A DNA stretch of 11,547 bases from Dongia_A sp044226685 (GCA_044226685.1 JBGAGP010000148.1:1-11547); one strand, 5' to 3'. Shown: positions 1 to 9,535, numbered from the stretch's first letter. Notes: generated by a model from the sequence alone, not told the origin. Translations and numbers: made by a program.

Positions 1-64
1 TCGGAAGCGCCCGGCCCGCAACGCATCTGCGGCAAAAACGGACTGGACGCAATCAACCCCCTGG

Positions 65-87
65 ATGGCAAGGTCAAGCCTAGCCAT
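65..87. repeat. Imperfect hairpin repeat downstream of moaC
   Basis: The left arm ATGGCAAGG and the right arm CCTAGCCAT pair at 8 of 9 positions around a 5-base loop (TCAAG). The surrounding text (ctggatggc, then ggtcaagcc, then ccatgacga) resembles the short palindromic elements scattered between genes in many alphaproteobacteria, whose usual form carries a GGGTCAAGCCCG-like centre; that resemblance is from memory. On the minus strand the hairpin lies about 40 bases after the moaC stop and has no T tract directly after it, so a classical intrinsic terminator is unlikely. It may still stabilise the 3' end of the operon mRNA. Confidence 0.45.
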
Positions 88-126
88 GACGATCGAGTGA
101 ACGAGCGTTGCTAGCAGATTCACGGT

Positions 127-603
<477 letters not shown>

Positions 604-606
604 GGT

Positions 607-1431
607 CTATTCGGCCGCGACGGCGGGGGCGTGGCGGCCGAGCAGGCTGCGTGTCGCCGCGGTCACGTCCGCCTGGCGCATCAGGGATTCGCCGACCAGG
701 AAGATTGAGGCGCCGACGCGGTGCATGCGCTCGAGGTCGGCGGTGGCGTAGAGCCCGCTCTCCGCGACGAGCATGCGGTCCTTCGGCACCATCGGCGCCA
801 GCTGCTCCGTCACCGCAAGGTCGACCTGCAAGGTCTTGAGATTGCGGTTGTTCACGCCAATCAGCCGGGAGCCCAGGCGCAGCGCGCGCTCCATTTCCGG
901 CGCGTCGTGGACCTCGACCAGCACGTCCATGCCAAGATCGAAGGCGAGTGATTCGAGCTCCGCCGCCTCGGCATCTTCCAGCGCCGCCATGATGAGCAGG
1001 ATGCAATCGGCGCCGATCGCGCGGGCCTCGAACACCTGGTAGGGGTCGAGCATGAAATCCTTGCGCAGGGCCGGCAGGCGGCAGGCTTGGCGGGCCTGCT
1101 CGAGATAGGCGTCCTCGCCCTGGAAATACGGCTTGTCGGTCAACACCGACAGGCAGGTCGCCCCGCCGGCGGCATAGGCGCGGGCCAAAGCGGGCGGGTC
1201 GAAATCGGCGCGGATCAATCCCTTGGAGGGCGAGGCGCGCTTGATCTCGGCGATCAGGCCGAAGCTGCCGGACTTGACCACCCGCTCCAGCCGGGCGCGG
1301 AAGCCGCGCGGCGGGTCTGCCCGGTTGCGCGCTTCGGCCGCCGCGCGCATTTCGGAGAAGGGCCGGCGCGCCTTGCTCTCGGCGACATGCGTGCGCTTGT
1401 CGGCGCAGATCTTGGCCAGCACGTCGCTCAT
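607..1431 (-). CDS. trpC: Indole-3-glycerol phosphate synthase TrpC
   Basis: TrpC converts 1-(2-carboxyphenylamino)-1-deoxyribulose 5-phosphate to indole-3-glycerol phosphate, with ring closure and loss of CO2, in tryptophan synthesis. The 274-residue protein is the single-domain form, not the TrpC-TrpF fusion of enteric bacteria. It is one (beta/alpha)8 barrel with AEIKRASPSKG at 61-71, LRKDFM at 122-127, the strand LVEVH at 171-175, GVNNRNL at 192-198, AESGL at 223-227 and the phosphate-binding VGES at 246-249. By family knowledge the catalytic Lys and Glu residues are Lys64, Lys124 and Glu173. The start overlaps the trpD stop as ATGA (TCAT on the plus strand, 1428-1431), and a weak AAGG lies 7 bases upstream, which supports coupled translation. 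The C-terminal tail after about 265 is Ala-rich and variable. Confidence 0.98.
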   Translation of the reverse strand: MSDVLAKICADKRTHVAESKARRPFSEMRAAAEARNRADPPRGFRARLERVVKSGSFGLIAEIKRASPSKGLIRADFDPPALARAYAAGGATCLSVLTDKPYFQGEDAYLEQARQACRLPALRKDFMLDPYQVFEARAIGADCILLIMAALEDAEAAELESLAFDLGMDVLVEVHDAPEMERALRLGSRLIGVNNRNLKTLQVDLAVTEQLAPMVPKDRMLVAESGLYATADLERMHRVGASIFLVGESLMRQADVTAATRSLLGRHAPAVAAE

Positions 1432-2468
1432 GCCGGGGCCTTGGCCTGGTTGGTGAATCGGATGAGGTTCTCCAGCACCTGGCGTGCTTTTGCAAAATCA
1501 ATGGCTTCCGCCGCCAGATTCATGCCGGACCTGATGTCCTTTGCCTTGTCCGCGACGACCAGGGCGGCGCCGGCATTCAGCAGCACGATGTCGCGATAGG
1601 GGCCGGTCTCGCCATCGAACAGGGCGCGGATCGCCGCCGCGTTTTCCTCCGGCGTGCCGCCCCGGATATCGGTGGAGCTGGCCGGTGCAAGCCCCAGATC
1701 GGCGGGCGAGATCTCGAAGCGGCGGATGGCGCCGTTCTTCAATTCGCAGACATGGCTGACCGTGGTGGTGGTGAGCTCGTCCAGCCCGTCGCCGCCATGC
1801 ACCACCCAGGCATGGGTACTGCCCAGGTTCTTCAGCACCTGGGCCATCGGCTCCAGCCATTGCTCGGCGAAGACGCCGAGCAACTGGCGGGTGACGCCGG
1901 CCGGGTTGGAGAGCGGGCCCATGATGTTGAAGATCGTCCGGGTGCCGAGCTCGACCCGCGACGGGCCGACATGGCGCATGGCGCTGTGATGCTTCTGCGC
2001 CCACATGAAGGTGGTGCCGATTTCGGCGAGGGCGCCTTCGATCGTCTCCATGTCGGCGTCGATATTGACTCCCAGGGCGGCGAGCACGTCGGCGGCGCCG
2101 CTCTTGGACGAGGCCGCGCGGTTGCCGTGCTTGGCGACCGGCACGCCGCAGGCGGCGCAGACGAAGGCGACGGCCGTGGAGATGTTCAAGGTCCCGGCCT
2201 GGTCGCCGCCGGTGCCGCACACGTCGATGGCTTCGGCCGGCGCATTGATGCGGGTCATCTTGTCCCGCATCACCGACACCGCACCGGTGATCTCGTCGAT
2301 GGTCTCGCCGCGCACCCGCATGGCCATCAGGAAGCCGCCGATCTGCGCTGGCGTCGCCTCGCCCGACATCATGATGCCGAAAGCCTGCTCGGCCTGCTGG
2401 CGCGACAGCGGCCGGCCTTGCGCGAGCTGTCCGATGAAGCCCTTGAGGTCTGTGGGCGCGCTGCTCAT
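1428..2468 (-). CDS. trpD: Anthranilate phosphoribosyltransferase TrpD
   Basis: TrpD transfers the phosphoribosyl group from PRPP to anthranilate, the second committed step of tryptophan synthesis. The 346 residues match the stand-alone family length, with no fused TrpG domain. An all-alpha N-terminal part carries GEATPAQIGGFLMAMR near 36-51. The PRPP-binding loop DVCGTGGD is at 82-89, followed by LNISTA at 94-99 and KHGNRAASSKSG at 113-124. HHSAMRHVGPSR at 160-171 and NIMGPLSNPA at 181-190 form the anthranilate-side loops. GGDGLDEL at 225-232 holds the acidic pair expected to bind Mg2+. The start overlaps the trpG stop as ATGA (2465-2468), and the end overlaps the trpC start in the same way, so trpG, trpD and trpC form one coupled unit. 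Nothing is missing from the visible active site. Confidence 0.98.
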   Translation of the reverse strand: MSSAPTDLKGFIGQLAQGRPLSRQQAEQAFGIMMSGEATPAQIGGFLMAMRVRGETIDEITGAVSVMRDKMTRINAPAEAIDVCGTGGDQAGTLNISTAVAFVCAACGVPVAKHGNRAASSKSGAADVLAALGVNIDADMETIEGALAEIGTTFMWAQKHHSAMRHVGPSRVELGTRTIFNIMGPLSNPAGVTRQLLGVFAEQWLEPMAQVLKNLGSTHAWVVHGGDGLDELTTTTVSHVCELKNGAIRRFEISPADLGLAPASSTDIRGGTPEENAAAIRALFDGETGPYRDIVLLNAGAALVVADKAKDIRSGMNLAAEAIDFAKARQVLENLIRFTNQAKAPA

Positions 2469-3067
2469 TGCAGCACGCGGGAACCGGCTACGTTGCAGCC
2501 CGCGTCGCGCAGGAAGTTGGCCAGCAGCTGGTGACCGTGCTCGGAGGCGATGCTCTCCGGGTGGAACTGAACACCACAGAGGGGCAGGGATTTATGCTGC
2601 AATCCCATGATGATGCCGTCCTCGGTCTCAGCCGTCACTTCAAGCTCCGACGGGAAGCTTTCCGGCGCCACGGTCAGCGAGTGGTAGCGCGTCGCCTGGA
2701 AGTCGTTGGGCAGGCCACGGAACACGCTCTTGTCCTTGTGGTGGACCCGGCTGAGCTTGCCGTGCATCGGCTTGGGCGCCCGCACCACCTTGCCGCCGAA
2801 GGCCTGGCCGATCGCCTGATGGCCGAGGCAGACCCCCAGCAGGGGCACCTTGGCCTCGGCCGCCGCCTTGATCAGGTCCAGGCAGATGCCGGCCCGGTCG
2901 GGATCGCAGGGGCCGGGAGACAGGATGATGCCCTGGGGGTGCTTGGCCAGGACCTCGTCCACGGTGATCTTGTCGTTGCGATAGACCTCGATCTCGGCCC
3001 CCAGCTCGCCAAGGAAATGGTAAAGATTGTACGTAAAGCTGTCGTAGTTATCGATCAGGATGAACAT
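2465..3067 (-). CDS. trpG: Anthranilate synthase glutaminase component TrpG (possibly also PabA)
   Basis: This class I glutamine amidotransferase supplies ammonia to anthranilate synthase component I (TrpE); in some bacteria the same subunit also serves p-aminobenzoate synthase. The 200-residue protein begins FILIDNYDSFTYNL, the classic TrpG/PabA opening. It has SPGPCDPDRAG at 50-60, the nucleophile loop GVCLGHQAIGQAFGG at 78-92 (Cys80) and the HGK loop at 102-104. FHPES at 168-172 supplies His169 and Glu171, completing the triad. The frame stays open far upstream to 3817, but that extension is Arg/Pro-rich and antisense to a membrane-protein gene, and the family N-terminus fixes the start at 3067. 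No clear Shine-Dalgarno precedes it. trpE is not upstream; the start instead lies head to head with a plus-strand gene, so the promoter must lie inside that gene's 5' end. No Trp-rich leader peptide was seen. Confidence 0.97.
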   Translation of the reverse strand: MFILIDNYDSFTYNLYHFLGELGAEIEVYRNDKITVDEVLAKHPQGIILSPGPCDPDRAGICLDLIKAAAEAKVPLLGVCLGHQAIGQAFGGKVVRAPKPMHGKLSRVHHKDKSVFRGLPNDFQATRYHSLTVAPESFPSELEVTAETEDGIIMGLQHKSLPLCGVQFHPESIASEHGHQLLANFLRDAGCNVAGSRVLQ

Positions 3068-3068
3068 G
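3057..3068. promoter_or_regulatory. Shared head-to-head start (CATG) with ribosome-binding site for the plus-strand gene
   Basis: The plus-strand bases CATG at 3065-3068 provide the ATG of trpG read leftward (3067 to 3065) and an ATG of the rightward gene (3066 to 3068). AGGA at 3057-3060 lies 5 bases before the rightward ATG at 3066 and fits a Shine-Dalgarno, which is why I prefer 3066 over the in-frame ATG at 3060, inside which the AGGA ends. There is no intergenic space, so each gene's promoter and 5' leader must lie inside the other gene's coding sequence. The overlap is read directly from the sequence; which plus-strand ATG is used is inferred. Confidence 0.5.
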
Positions 3069-4697
3069 GCGACGCAAAGCCGGTTTCCGGCACCCCTTTT
3101 CCAACGCGGCCGGGAGTTTAGCCGTCCCGGGCGGCGCGACCCGGCCGCCGCCGGGCCGGCCTTCTGGCTGTGGCCGGCCGCCGTCGCGGTCCTCTCGGCC
3201 TGGCCGGTCTGGCGCTCGGTGGCGCCGGAAATCCCCGACCTTGGCGCCGGCTGGTTCCGCCTGCAGCCCGCCCTGGGGCTGGCCCTCGCTCTGCTCTTTT
3301 GCGCCTGGGCCTGGCCGCGGCGCAGGCGGGTCCACGACTTCGCGTTTCCCTTCTGGGTCATCCTGCTGGCGTTCGGCGGGGCGGTCCTCGCCCTGCGGCG
3401 TGGCGATGCCGGCGGCGCCGACCTCGGCGTGCTGGTGATTGCCTGGACCGCCAGCACGGCGATCTTCGCCTCGCTGGTCCTGCTGCAGGTCGAGGAGGCG
3501 GGATTGGCCGCCGGCTGCAAGGCGCCGCATCGCGGCAACCTGTTGCCGCCGGTGCCGTGGCTCGCCGCGGGCTGTGGGGTCGCCATGCTGGGCGTCACGT
3601 TCCTCTGGTATCTGTCGCCCAGCTCCGTCGTGATCATGGGCGTGATCTCGCCGGGTGCCATCCTGGCCTGGGCGGCGCTGTCCGACACCGCGCGCTCGGT
3701 GCTGGCCGGGCGGCGGGTCCATTTCGCCAATGCCTGGTTCCTGACCCAGTTGACCGGCCTGCGGCGCTGGCGGCTGATGTCGCCGGCGATCCTGCTGTCA
3801 GACCGGCCGAAGGTCACCGGCCTCTATCCCGCCGAGGACATCAAGCCCGGCGACCTCGCGGCGCTCGCCGCCGCGCTCACCATGGACGACAAGAGCGAGC
3901 TCGGCCGCGCGATCCAGGATTTCGGGGTCTCGCATCGCATCCGCCTGCCGGTACTGAAGGACACGCCGGGCCAGCCGGCGATGCAGGGGCGCAGCGCGAC
4001 GTTGCCGAACGGCGCCGAGATCGAGCTCTGCGATCCCGCGACGCTGTCCGATGACGGATTCGACCTGGCGCCGTTCGCGGAGGCGGCGGATCTGGCGCGA
4101 TCGTTGAACCGCGAGAGCCTCGCCGTCATCGAGCGCCGGCCACAGCCGCGCGTGCTGGGCCTCATCGTCTTCGCCATCGGCTCGCGCGCGGGTGCGGCCG
4201 GTGCGTTGCAGTCCTTCGCGGCGCAAGGCAAGGAGGTGATCCTGGCGGCACCGCCGCGCGATCGCCGCGACGAGCCGGCGCTGAAATCCCTGCAGGTGAC
4301 GGTCGCATCCGGGAACGCGGGCGACGACGCCGGCACCGTGCACGTGATCCGTCCCGACCAGGCCATCGCCCCCGATGCGGCGTCGATGATCCTGCGTTTC
4401 GGCACCGCGCGGCCGGCTCTCGCGGAGGCGGTCGCGCCGCTGGTCGCCGACCGCGAGGACGCCCGCGTGCTGTCGGACCTGGCGCGCTTCGCCGCCGATT
4501 TCCGCGCGCGCATGTTCATCGTCGTGCTGTTGAGCAACGCGCCGGGCTGGGCGCTGATCGCAGCCGCTTTCGGCTATGTGCCGCAATCGCCGCTGCTGGT
4601 CACCGGCGTCGCCGTCGTCGGGATCGCCATGGCGGTCGCCACGCCGCAGGTGTTGCGCGTGTCGCCAACCCTGGCTAAGGAAGTGGATGAAGAATAG
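3066..4697 (+). CDS. Eight-helix membrane protein resembling a degenerate P1B-type ATPase lacking catalytic motifs
   Basis: From the ATG at 3066 this is 543 residues; an ATG at 3060 would add two. Six hydrophobic segments (about 33-49, 66-83, 93-110, 119-142, 165-183, 187-205) precede a soluble region of about 275 residues, and two more (483-505, 510-530) follow: the 6+2 layout of heavy-metal P-type ATPases. SPG at 195-197 sits where the CPC metal motif would be. DRPKVTG at 246-252 resembles the text after DKTGTLT, but the phosphorylated Asp and TGTLT are absent. KSELGRAI at 276-283 resembles SEHPLARAI without His-Pro. Segment 349-397 resembles the P-domain start, and 453-500 the family end before the last two helices. 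The actuator domain (TGE) and GDGxND hinge are missing. No ATP-driven transport is therefore expected. The homology is my reading by eye, so an unrelated membrane protein is possible. The deacetylase gene follows 6 bases later. Confidence 0.8.
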   Translation: MATQSRFPAPLFQRGREFSRPGRRDPAAAGPAFWLWPAAVAVLSAWPVWRSVAPEIPDLGAGWFRLQPALGLALALLFCAWAWPRRRRVHDFAFPFWVILLAFGGAVLALRRGDAGGADLGVLVIAWTASTAIFASLVLLQVEEAGLAAGCKAPHRGNLLPPVPWLAAGCGVAMLGVTFLWYLSPSSVVIMGVISPGAILAWAALSDTARSVLAGRRVHFANAWFLTQLTGLRRWRLMSPAILLSDRPKVTGLYPAEDIKPGDLAALAAALTMDDKSELGRAIQDFGVSHRIRLPVLKDTPGQPAMQGRSATLPNGAEIELCDPATLSDDGFDLAPFAEAADLARSLNRESLAVIERRPQPRVLGLIVFAIGSRAGAAGALQSFAAQGKEVILAAPPRDRRDEPALKSLQVTVASGNAGDDAGTVHVIRPDQAIAPDAASMILRFGTARPALAEAVAPLVADREDARVLSDLARFAADFRARMFIVVLLSNAPGWALIAAAFGYVPQSPLLVTGVAVVGIAMAVATPQVLRVSPTLAKEVDEE

Positions 4698-4703
4698 GCT
4701 CTC

Positions 4704-5981
4704 ATGACCCGCAAGCAACGCTCCCGCAAGAAGCCAGCCCGACGGCGGCGGAAATCCGCCTCGCCGCTGGCCAAGCTTGGCGGCGCGGTCGGGCGCACCA
4801 CGCGCCAGGCGCTGTCGCCGGTGGGCTGGACGCGCTTCGCCCTCGGCATCCTGATCGGCGGCGGATTGGGCGTGGCGGTGGCACTGATTCCCGATTGGCC
4901 GGTCTACTACCGGCCGGGTTCGGCCGACAAGGTGATCGCCGCGCCAAGCCCGGAGAGCCACGACCCCAGCACCGGCGCGCGCATGAGCATCGAGATGCCG
5001 CAGATGGTGGATTCGGCCGCGCCGCAGCAGGCGGCGATGCCGATGGCCGAAGAGAACCCGCCGCTGGTCGAGGAGGGCGCGCCGCCGGAGAGCAAGGTCG
5101 AACCGGCGGCACAGGCCTCGGCGGCGCCAGCCCAACCGGCAAAGCAGCCGCAGGCGGCGAAGCCAGCCGCCAAGCGCGAAACCGGCGTGGTGGGCACGGC
5201 GCAGGCGGCGGAGGTCGGGGCGGTTGATGTCTACCCGGCGGGTGGCGCCGGCGATGCGGCTTGGCTGCGCAACTCGGTCGCGTTCTCCGTGCCGCGCGGC
5301 CATCCGGTCATCGCCATCGTGCTGGACGATGTCGGCGTCAACCACGCGCATGCGGAAGCGGCCATCGATTTGCCGGCGGAGATCACGCTCTCGTTCATGA
5401 CCTATGCCGACGGTGTCGCCGGGATGGCGGCGCGCGCCCATGCCAAGGGCCATGAGCTGATGGTGCACGTGCCGATGGAGCCGGTGGGCGAGAAGAACGA
5501 CCCCGGCCCGAACGCGCTGAAGGTGGAACTGAGCGACGCCGAGATCCTGCGGCGCCTGCGCTGGGGGCTCGATCGCTTCGACGGCTATGTCGGCATCAAC
5601 AACCACATGGGCAGCCGCTTCACCCAGGACGATCGCGGCATGCGCCTGGTGATGGAGGAACTGCAGCGCCGCCACCTGCTGTTCCTGGACTCGCGCACCA
5701 TCGCCAACAGCGTCGGCGAGAGGATCGCCGACCAGATCGGCGTCGCGCATGTTTCCCGTGACGTCTTCCTCGACGACGATATGAGCGGCGCGGCGGTGGC
5801 GAAGCAGCTGGCGATCGCCGAGCGGGTGGCGCGCGAGACCGGCCAGGTCATCGCCATCGGCCATCCGCATCCGGCGACCATCGCGGCGATCAAGGCTTGG
5901 CTGCCACGCGCCAAGGCCCAGGGCTTCATCATCGCGCCGCTGTCGGTGGTGGCGAAGCGGCAGATCGGCGTGACCGGCTGA
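4704..5981 (+). CDS. Membrane-anchored divergent polysaccharide deacetylase (YibQ/DUF610 family)
   Basis: This is a member of the divergent polysaccharide deacetylase family (Pfam Polysacc_deac_2, E. coli YibQ); the substrate is not known from sequence. The 425 residues comprise a very basic cytoplasmic start (2-18), one membrane anchor at about 43-62, an Ala/Pro/Glu-rich linker from about 70 to 190, and the periplasmic catalytic-type domain from about 198 to 421. That domain has IAIVLDDVG at 203-211, HVPMEP at 255-260, GINNHMGSRFT at 297-307, FLDSRT at 327-332, VFLDDD at 354-359 and AIGHPHP at 384-390. The Asp and His residues in these blocks are the likely metal ligands. The ATG lies 6 bases after the upstream stop, with no strong Shine-Dalgarno, so translation is probably coupled to the membrane-protein gene. 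In many alphaproteobacteria, as I recall, this family sits by envC and a C-terminal protease, which are absent here. It meets the next gene tail to tail with 7 bases between stops. Confidence 0.93.
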   Translation: MTRKQRSRKKPARRRRKSASPLAKLGGAVGRTTRQALSPVGWTRFALGILIGGGLGVAVALIPDWPVYYRPGSADKVIAAPSPESHDPSTGARMSIEMPQMVDSAAPQQAAMPMAEENPPLVEEGAPPESKVEPAAQASAAPAQPAKQPQAAKPAAKRETGVVGTAQAAEVGAVDVYPAGGAGDAAWLRNSVAFSVPRGHPVIAIVLDDVGVNHAHAEAAIDLPAEITLSFMTYADGVAGMAARAHAKGHELMVHVPMEPVGEKNDPGPNALKVELSDAEILRRLRWGLDRFDGYVGINNHMGSRFTQDDRGMRLVMEELQRRHLLFLDSRTIANSVGERIADQIGVAHVSRDVFLDDDMSGAAVAKQLAIAERVARETGQVIAIGHPHPATIAAIKAWLPRAKAQGFIIAPLSVVAKRQIGVTG

Positions 5982-5988
5982 GGCAGCG

Positions 5989-7251
5989 CTAGTCGACGAT
6001 CTGGCGCCGCTGCAGGCGGCGCTCGTCGCGCACCACCAGGTGGCGGGGAAACAGCAGGTGGATCTCCGAGCCGCGCCCGGCGGTGTCGACCACGTCCATC
6101 TGCCCGCCGATCGATTGCATGAGCGCATGCACGATGAGCAGGCCGAGATCGGCGCCTTCTTCGCTTTGCGCCACCAGCAGCGAGCGGCGGTCGAAGCCGC
6201 GGCCGCCGGTGGCCATGGTGCTGAGCGCGGGCGTGGCCCCGGTGTCGCGCACGGCAAGATCCAGGCGCCCGTCGCCGCCGAACCCGACCGACAGGATGAT
6301 GGCGCCGCCGGCCGGGGTGCGGTTGGCGGCATCGGTGATCAGTCCGCGCACGATGCGGCGCAGCAGCAGGGGTTGGACCTTGAGGCCCACGGCCGATTCC
6401 GGCAGCCGGATGCCGATGGTGAGGTGCTTGTCGGCGAAGCTGGTGACCGCCCAGGCGTGGGTCTCGCGCACCATGCTGGAGACCGGCGCCGGGAACTCCG
6501 CCGGCCGTGCGATCGAGCCTTCGACGCGCGACAGCTCGATGATCTCCCCGATGCGCTTGGTCAATTGCCGCGCGGCCTGAACGATATGGGCGGCCGACTG
6601 GCGATAGGCGGTGCGGCCGATCGGTCCCAGCATCTCGCGCTCGATCATTTCGCCATAGCCGACGATGGTGGTGAGCGGGGTGCGCAGATCGTGCCCGGCC
6701 TCGGCCAGGAAATGCGACTTGTCGGCATTGGCCTGGTCGGCGTCGATGCGGGCGCGTTCGGCGCGCAGCAGCATGGACTGCACCTCGCGGCGCAAGGCGG
6801 CCTGGGACTGGGCATGGCGCAGCATGCGCAGCACGGCCACGGCCAGGCCGGCCCCGGCGGCCGCGATCACCGTCAACAGGATCCAATAGGTCCGGGCGAG
6901 GCCGTGAAGTTCCACCACTGCTTCCGCCGCCGCGCCGGGGCGCGACAGCATCTCGGCGACGCGCGACTGATCGCGGAACAGCAGGGGCAGGCCGATGATG
7001 ACGGCGGCGCCGAGGATCGCCGCCGCGACCAGCGCCATGCCCTGGGTCAGGCCGAGCGAGGCGCGATCCGTGGCGCCGGGCGCCGTCGCCTGATCGGGCC
7101 TGCCGTCCAGGCCGCTCAGGGGGTTTCGCGCTGGCGACTGGCCGTCCGCGCCTGGCACCGGGGTGCCGGCGCCGCGCGGGGTATTCCTCGCCGGCTGGGT
7201 GTCCAAAGTCATCTGCAACCGTCGTTCTCGGCCGGCCGGGTCGACCGGCAT
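5989..7251 (-). CDS. Membrane histidine kinase with degenerate ATP-binding domain
   Basis: The 420-residue protein has a Pro/Gly-rich N-terminus, two membrane segments (about 71-92 and 121-142) around a short loop of about 28 residues, a coiled linker and a HisKA domain with H box FLAEAGHDLRTPL (181-193, phosphoacceptor His187). The HATPase-like C-terminal domain is altered. Both N-box Asn positions are Gly303 and Asp307, the G1 box reads DTGAT (336-340) instead of DxGxG, and G2 reads GADLG (366-370) with its middle Gly lost. Catalytic activity may thus be weak or absent, while phosphotransfer to or from His187 stays possible. No response regulator lies nearby. Met14 (start at 7212) is an equally good start and fits the weak promoter-like sequence at 7260-7287 better. 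It lies downstream of another kinase on the same strand, with 60 bases between them. The ligand cannot be inferred. Confidence 0.9.
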   Translation of the reverse strand: MPVDPAGRERRLQMTLDTQPARNTPRGAGTPVPGADGQSPARNPLSGLDGRPDQATAPGATDRASLGLTQGMALVAAAILGAAVIIGLPLLFRDQSRVAEMLSRPGAAAEAVVELHGLARTYWILLTVIAAAGAGLAVAVLRMLRHAQSQAALRREVQSMLLRAERARIDADQANADKSHFLAEAGHDLRTPLTTIVGYGEMIEREMLGPIGRTAYRQSAAHIVQAARQLTKRIGEIIELSRVEGSIARPAEFPAPVSSMVRETHAWAVTSFADKHLTIGIRLPESAVGLKVQPLLLRRIVRGLITDAANRTPAGGAIILSVGFGGDGRLDLAVRDTGATPALSTMATGGRGFDRRSLLVAQSEEGADLGLLIVHALMQSIGGQMDVVDTAGRGSEIHLLFPRHLVVRDERRLQRRQIVD

Positions 7252-7259
7252 GCGGCCAA

Positions 7260-7287
7260 GCTATACAGGCCCGTGCCGGAATGCCAG
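7260..7287 (-). promoter_or_regulatory. Weak sigma-70-like promoter candidate before the degenerate kinase
   Basis: Read on the minus strand, CTGGCA (7287-7282) is followed after 16 bases by TATAGC (7265-7260). Each hexamer matches 4 of 6 consensus positions, and this is the only AT-richer spot in the 60-base gap between the two kinase genes. Transcription would begin near 7253, only a couple of bases before the upstream ATG at 7251, giving a leader of about 40 bases if translation starts at 7212. Such matches arise often by chance, and co-transcription from the upstream kinase gene is just as possible. Confidence 0.2.
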
Positions 7288-7311
7288 CGAGGCCGGACTG
7301 CTGCCGGGCGG

Positions 7312-9366
<2,055 letters not shown>

Positions 9367-9420
9367 GCGCGCGGTTGGGTCTTTCCTGCTGCGGGGTGAT
9401 CTAATGCCAATCTTGGAGTG

Positions 9421-9459
9421 CGATGCAACGATTTCGCCAGGGGACGGACCGTCGCATCG
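9421..9459. promoter_or_regulatory. Nested inverted repeats between the sensor kinase and shc (operator candidate)
   Basis: The left arm CGATGCAAC (9421-9429) and the right arm GTCGCATCG (9451-9459) are inverted copies matching at 8 of 9 positions, with centres 30 bases apart, about three DNA turns. A second element, GACGGACCGTC (9443-9453), is a perfect 5-base inverted repeat around a single A. It overlaps the inner edge of the right arm. The 184-base gap between the divergent genes contains both. They could bind a regulator or form a leader hairpin, but chance palindromes are common in GC-rich DNA. Confidence 0.25.
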
Positions 9460-9535
9460 AGCGTGGTTAATGAATGTGGCGAGCGGGTTGAAATACACCC
9501 TGACTTCCAGCATCCTGCGGCGGGCCCATCAACAT

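Noticed and set aside
65..87. Intrinsic terminator for the trp-moaC operon
   Set aside because: The hairpin is not followed by a T run on the minus strand; the nearest T5 is about 25 bases further on.
3068..3160. Trp attenuator or leader peptide upstream of trpG
   Set aside because: Hairpins are present, but no short frame with clustered Trp codons is seen, and there is no T tract after a hairpin.
3068..3817. Upstream extension of trpG to a 450-residue frame
   Set aside because: The added 250 residues are Arg/Pro/Ala-rich with no domain and are antisense to the membrane-protein gene. The TrpG family N-terminus is exactly at 3067.
3798..6332. 844-residue open frame on the minus strand
   Set aside because: It is antisense to the pseudo-ATPase and deacetylase genes, has the Arg/His/Ala-rich composition of a GC-driven shadow, and shows no motif. 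The genes in the other frames have clear domains or membrane segments.
9467..9477. CtrA-type site (TTAA-N7-TTAA) before the sensor kinase
   Set aside because: Only one TTAA half is present; the second half is absent at the required spacing.
9367..9513. N-terminal extension of the sensor kinase to an ATG at 9513
   Set aside because: The extra 49 residues lack a signal or anchor and run across the inverted repeats. Starting at 9366 places the first membrane helix at residues 17-37, as usual for such kinases.
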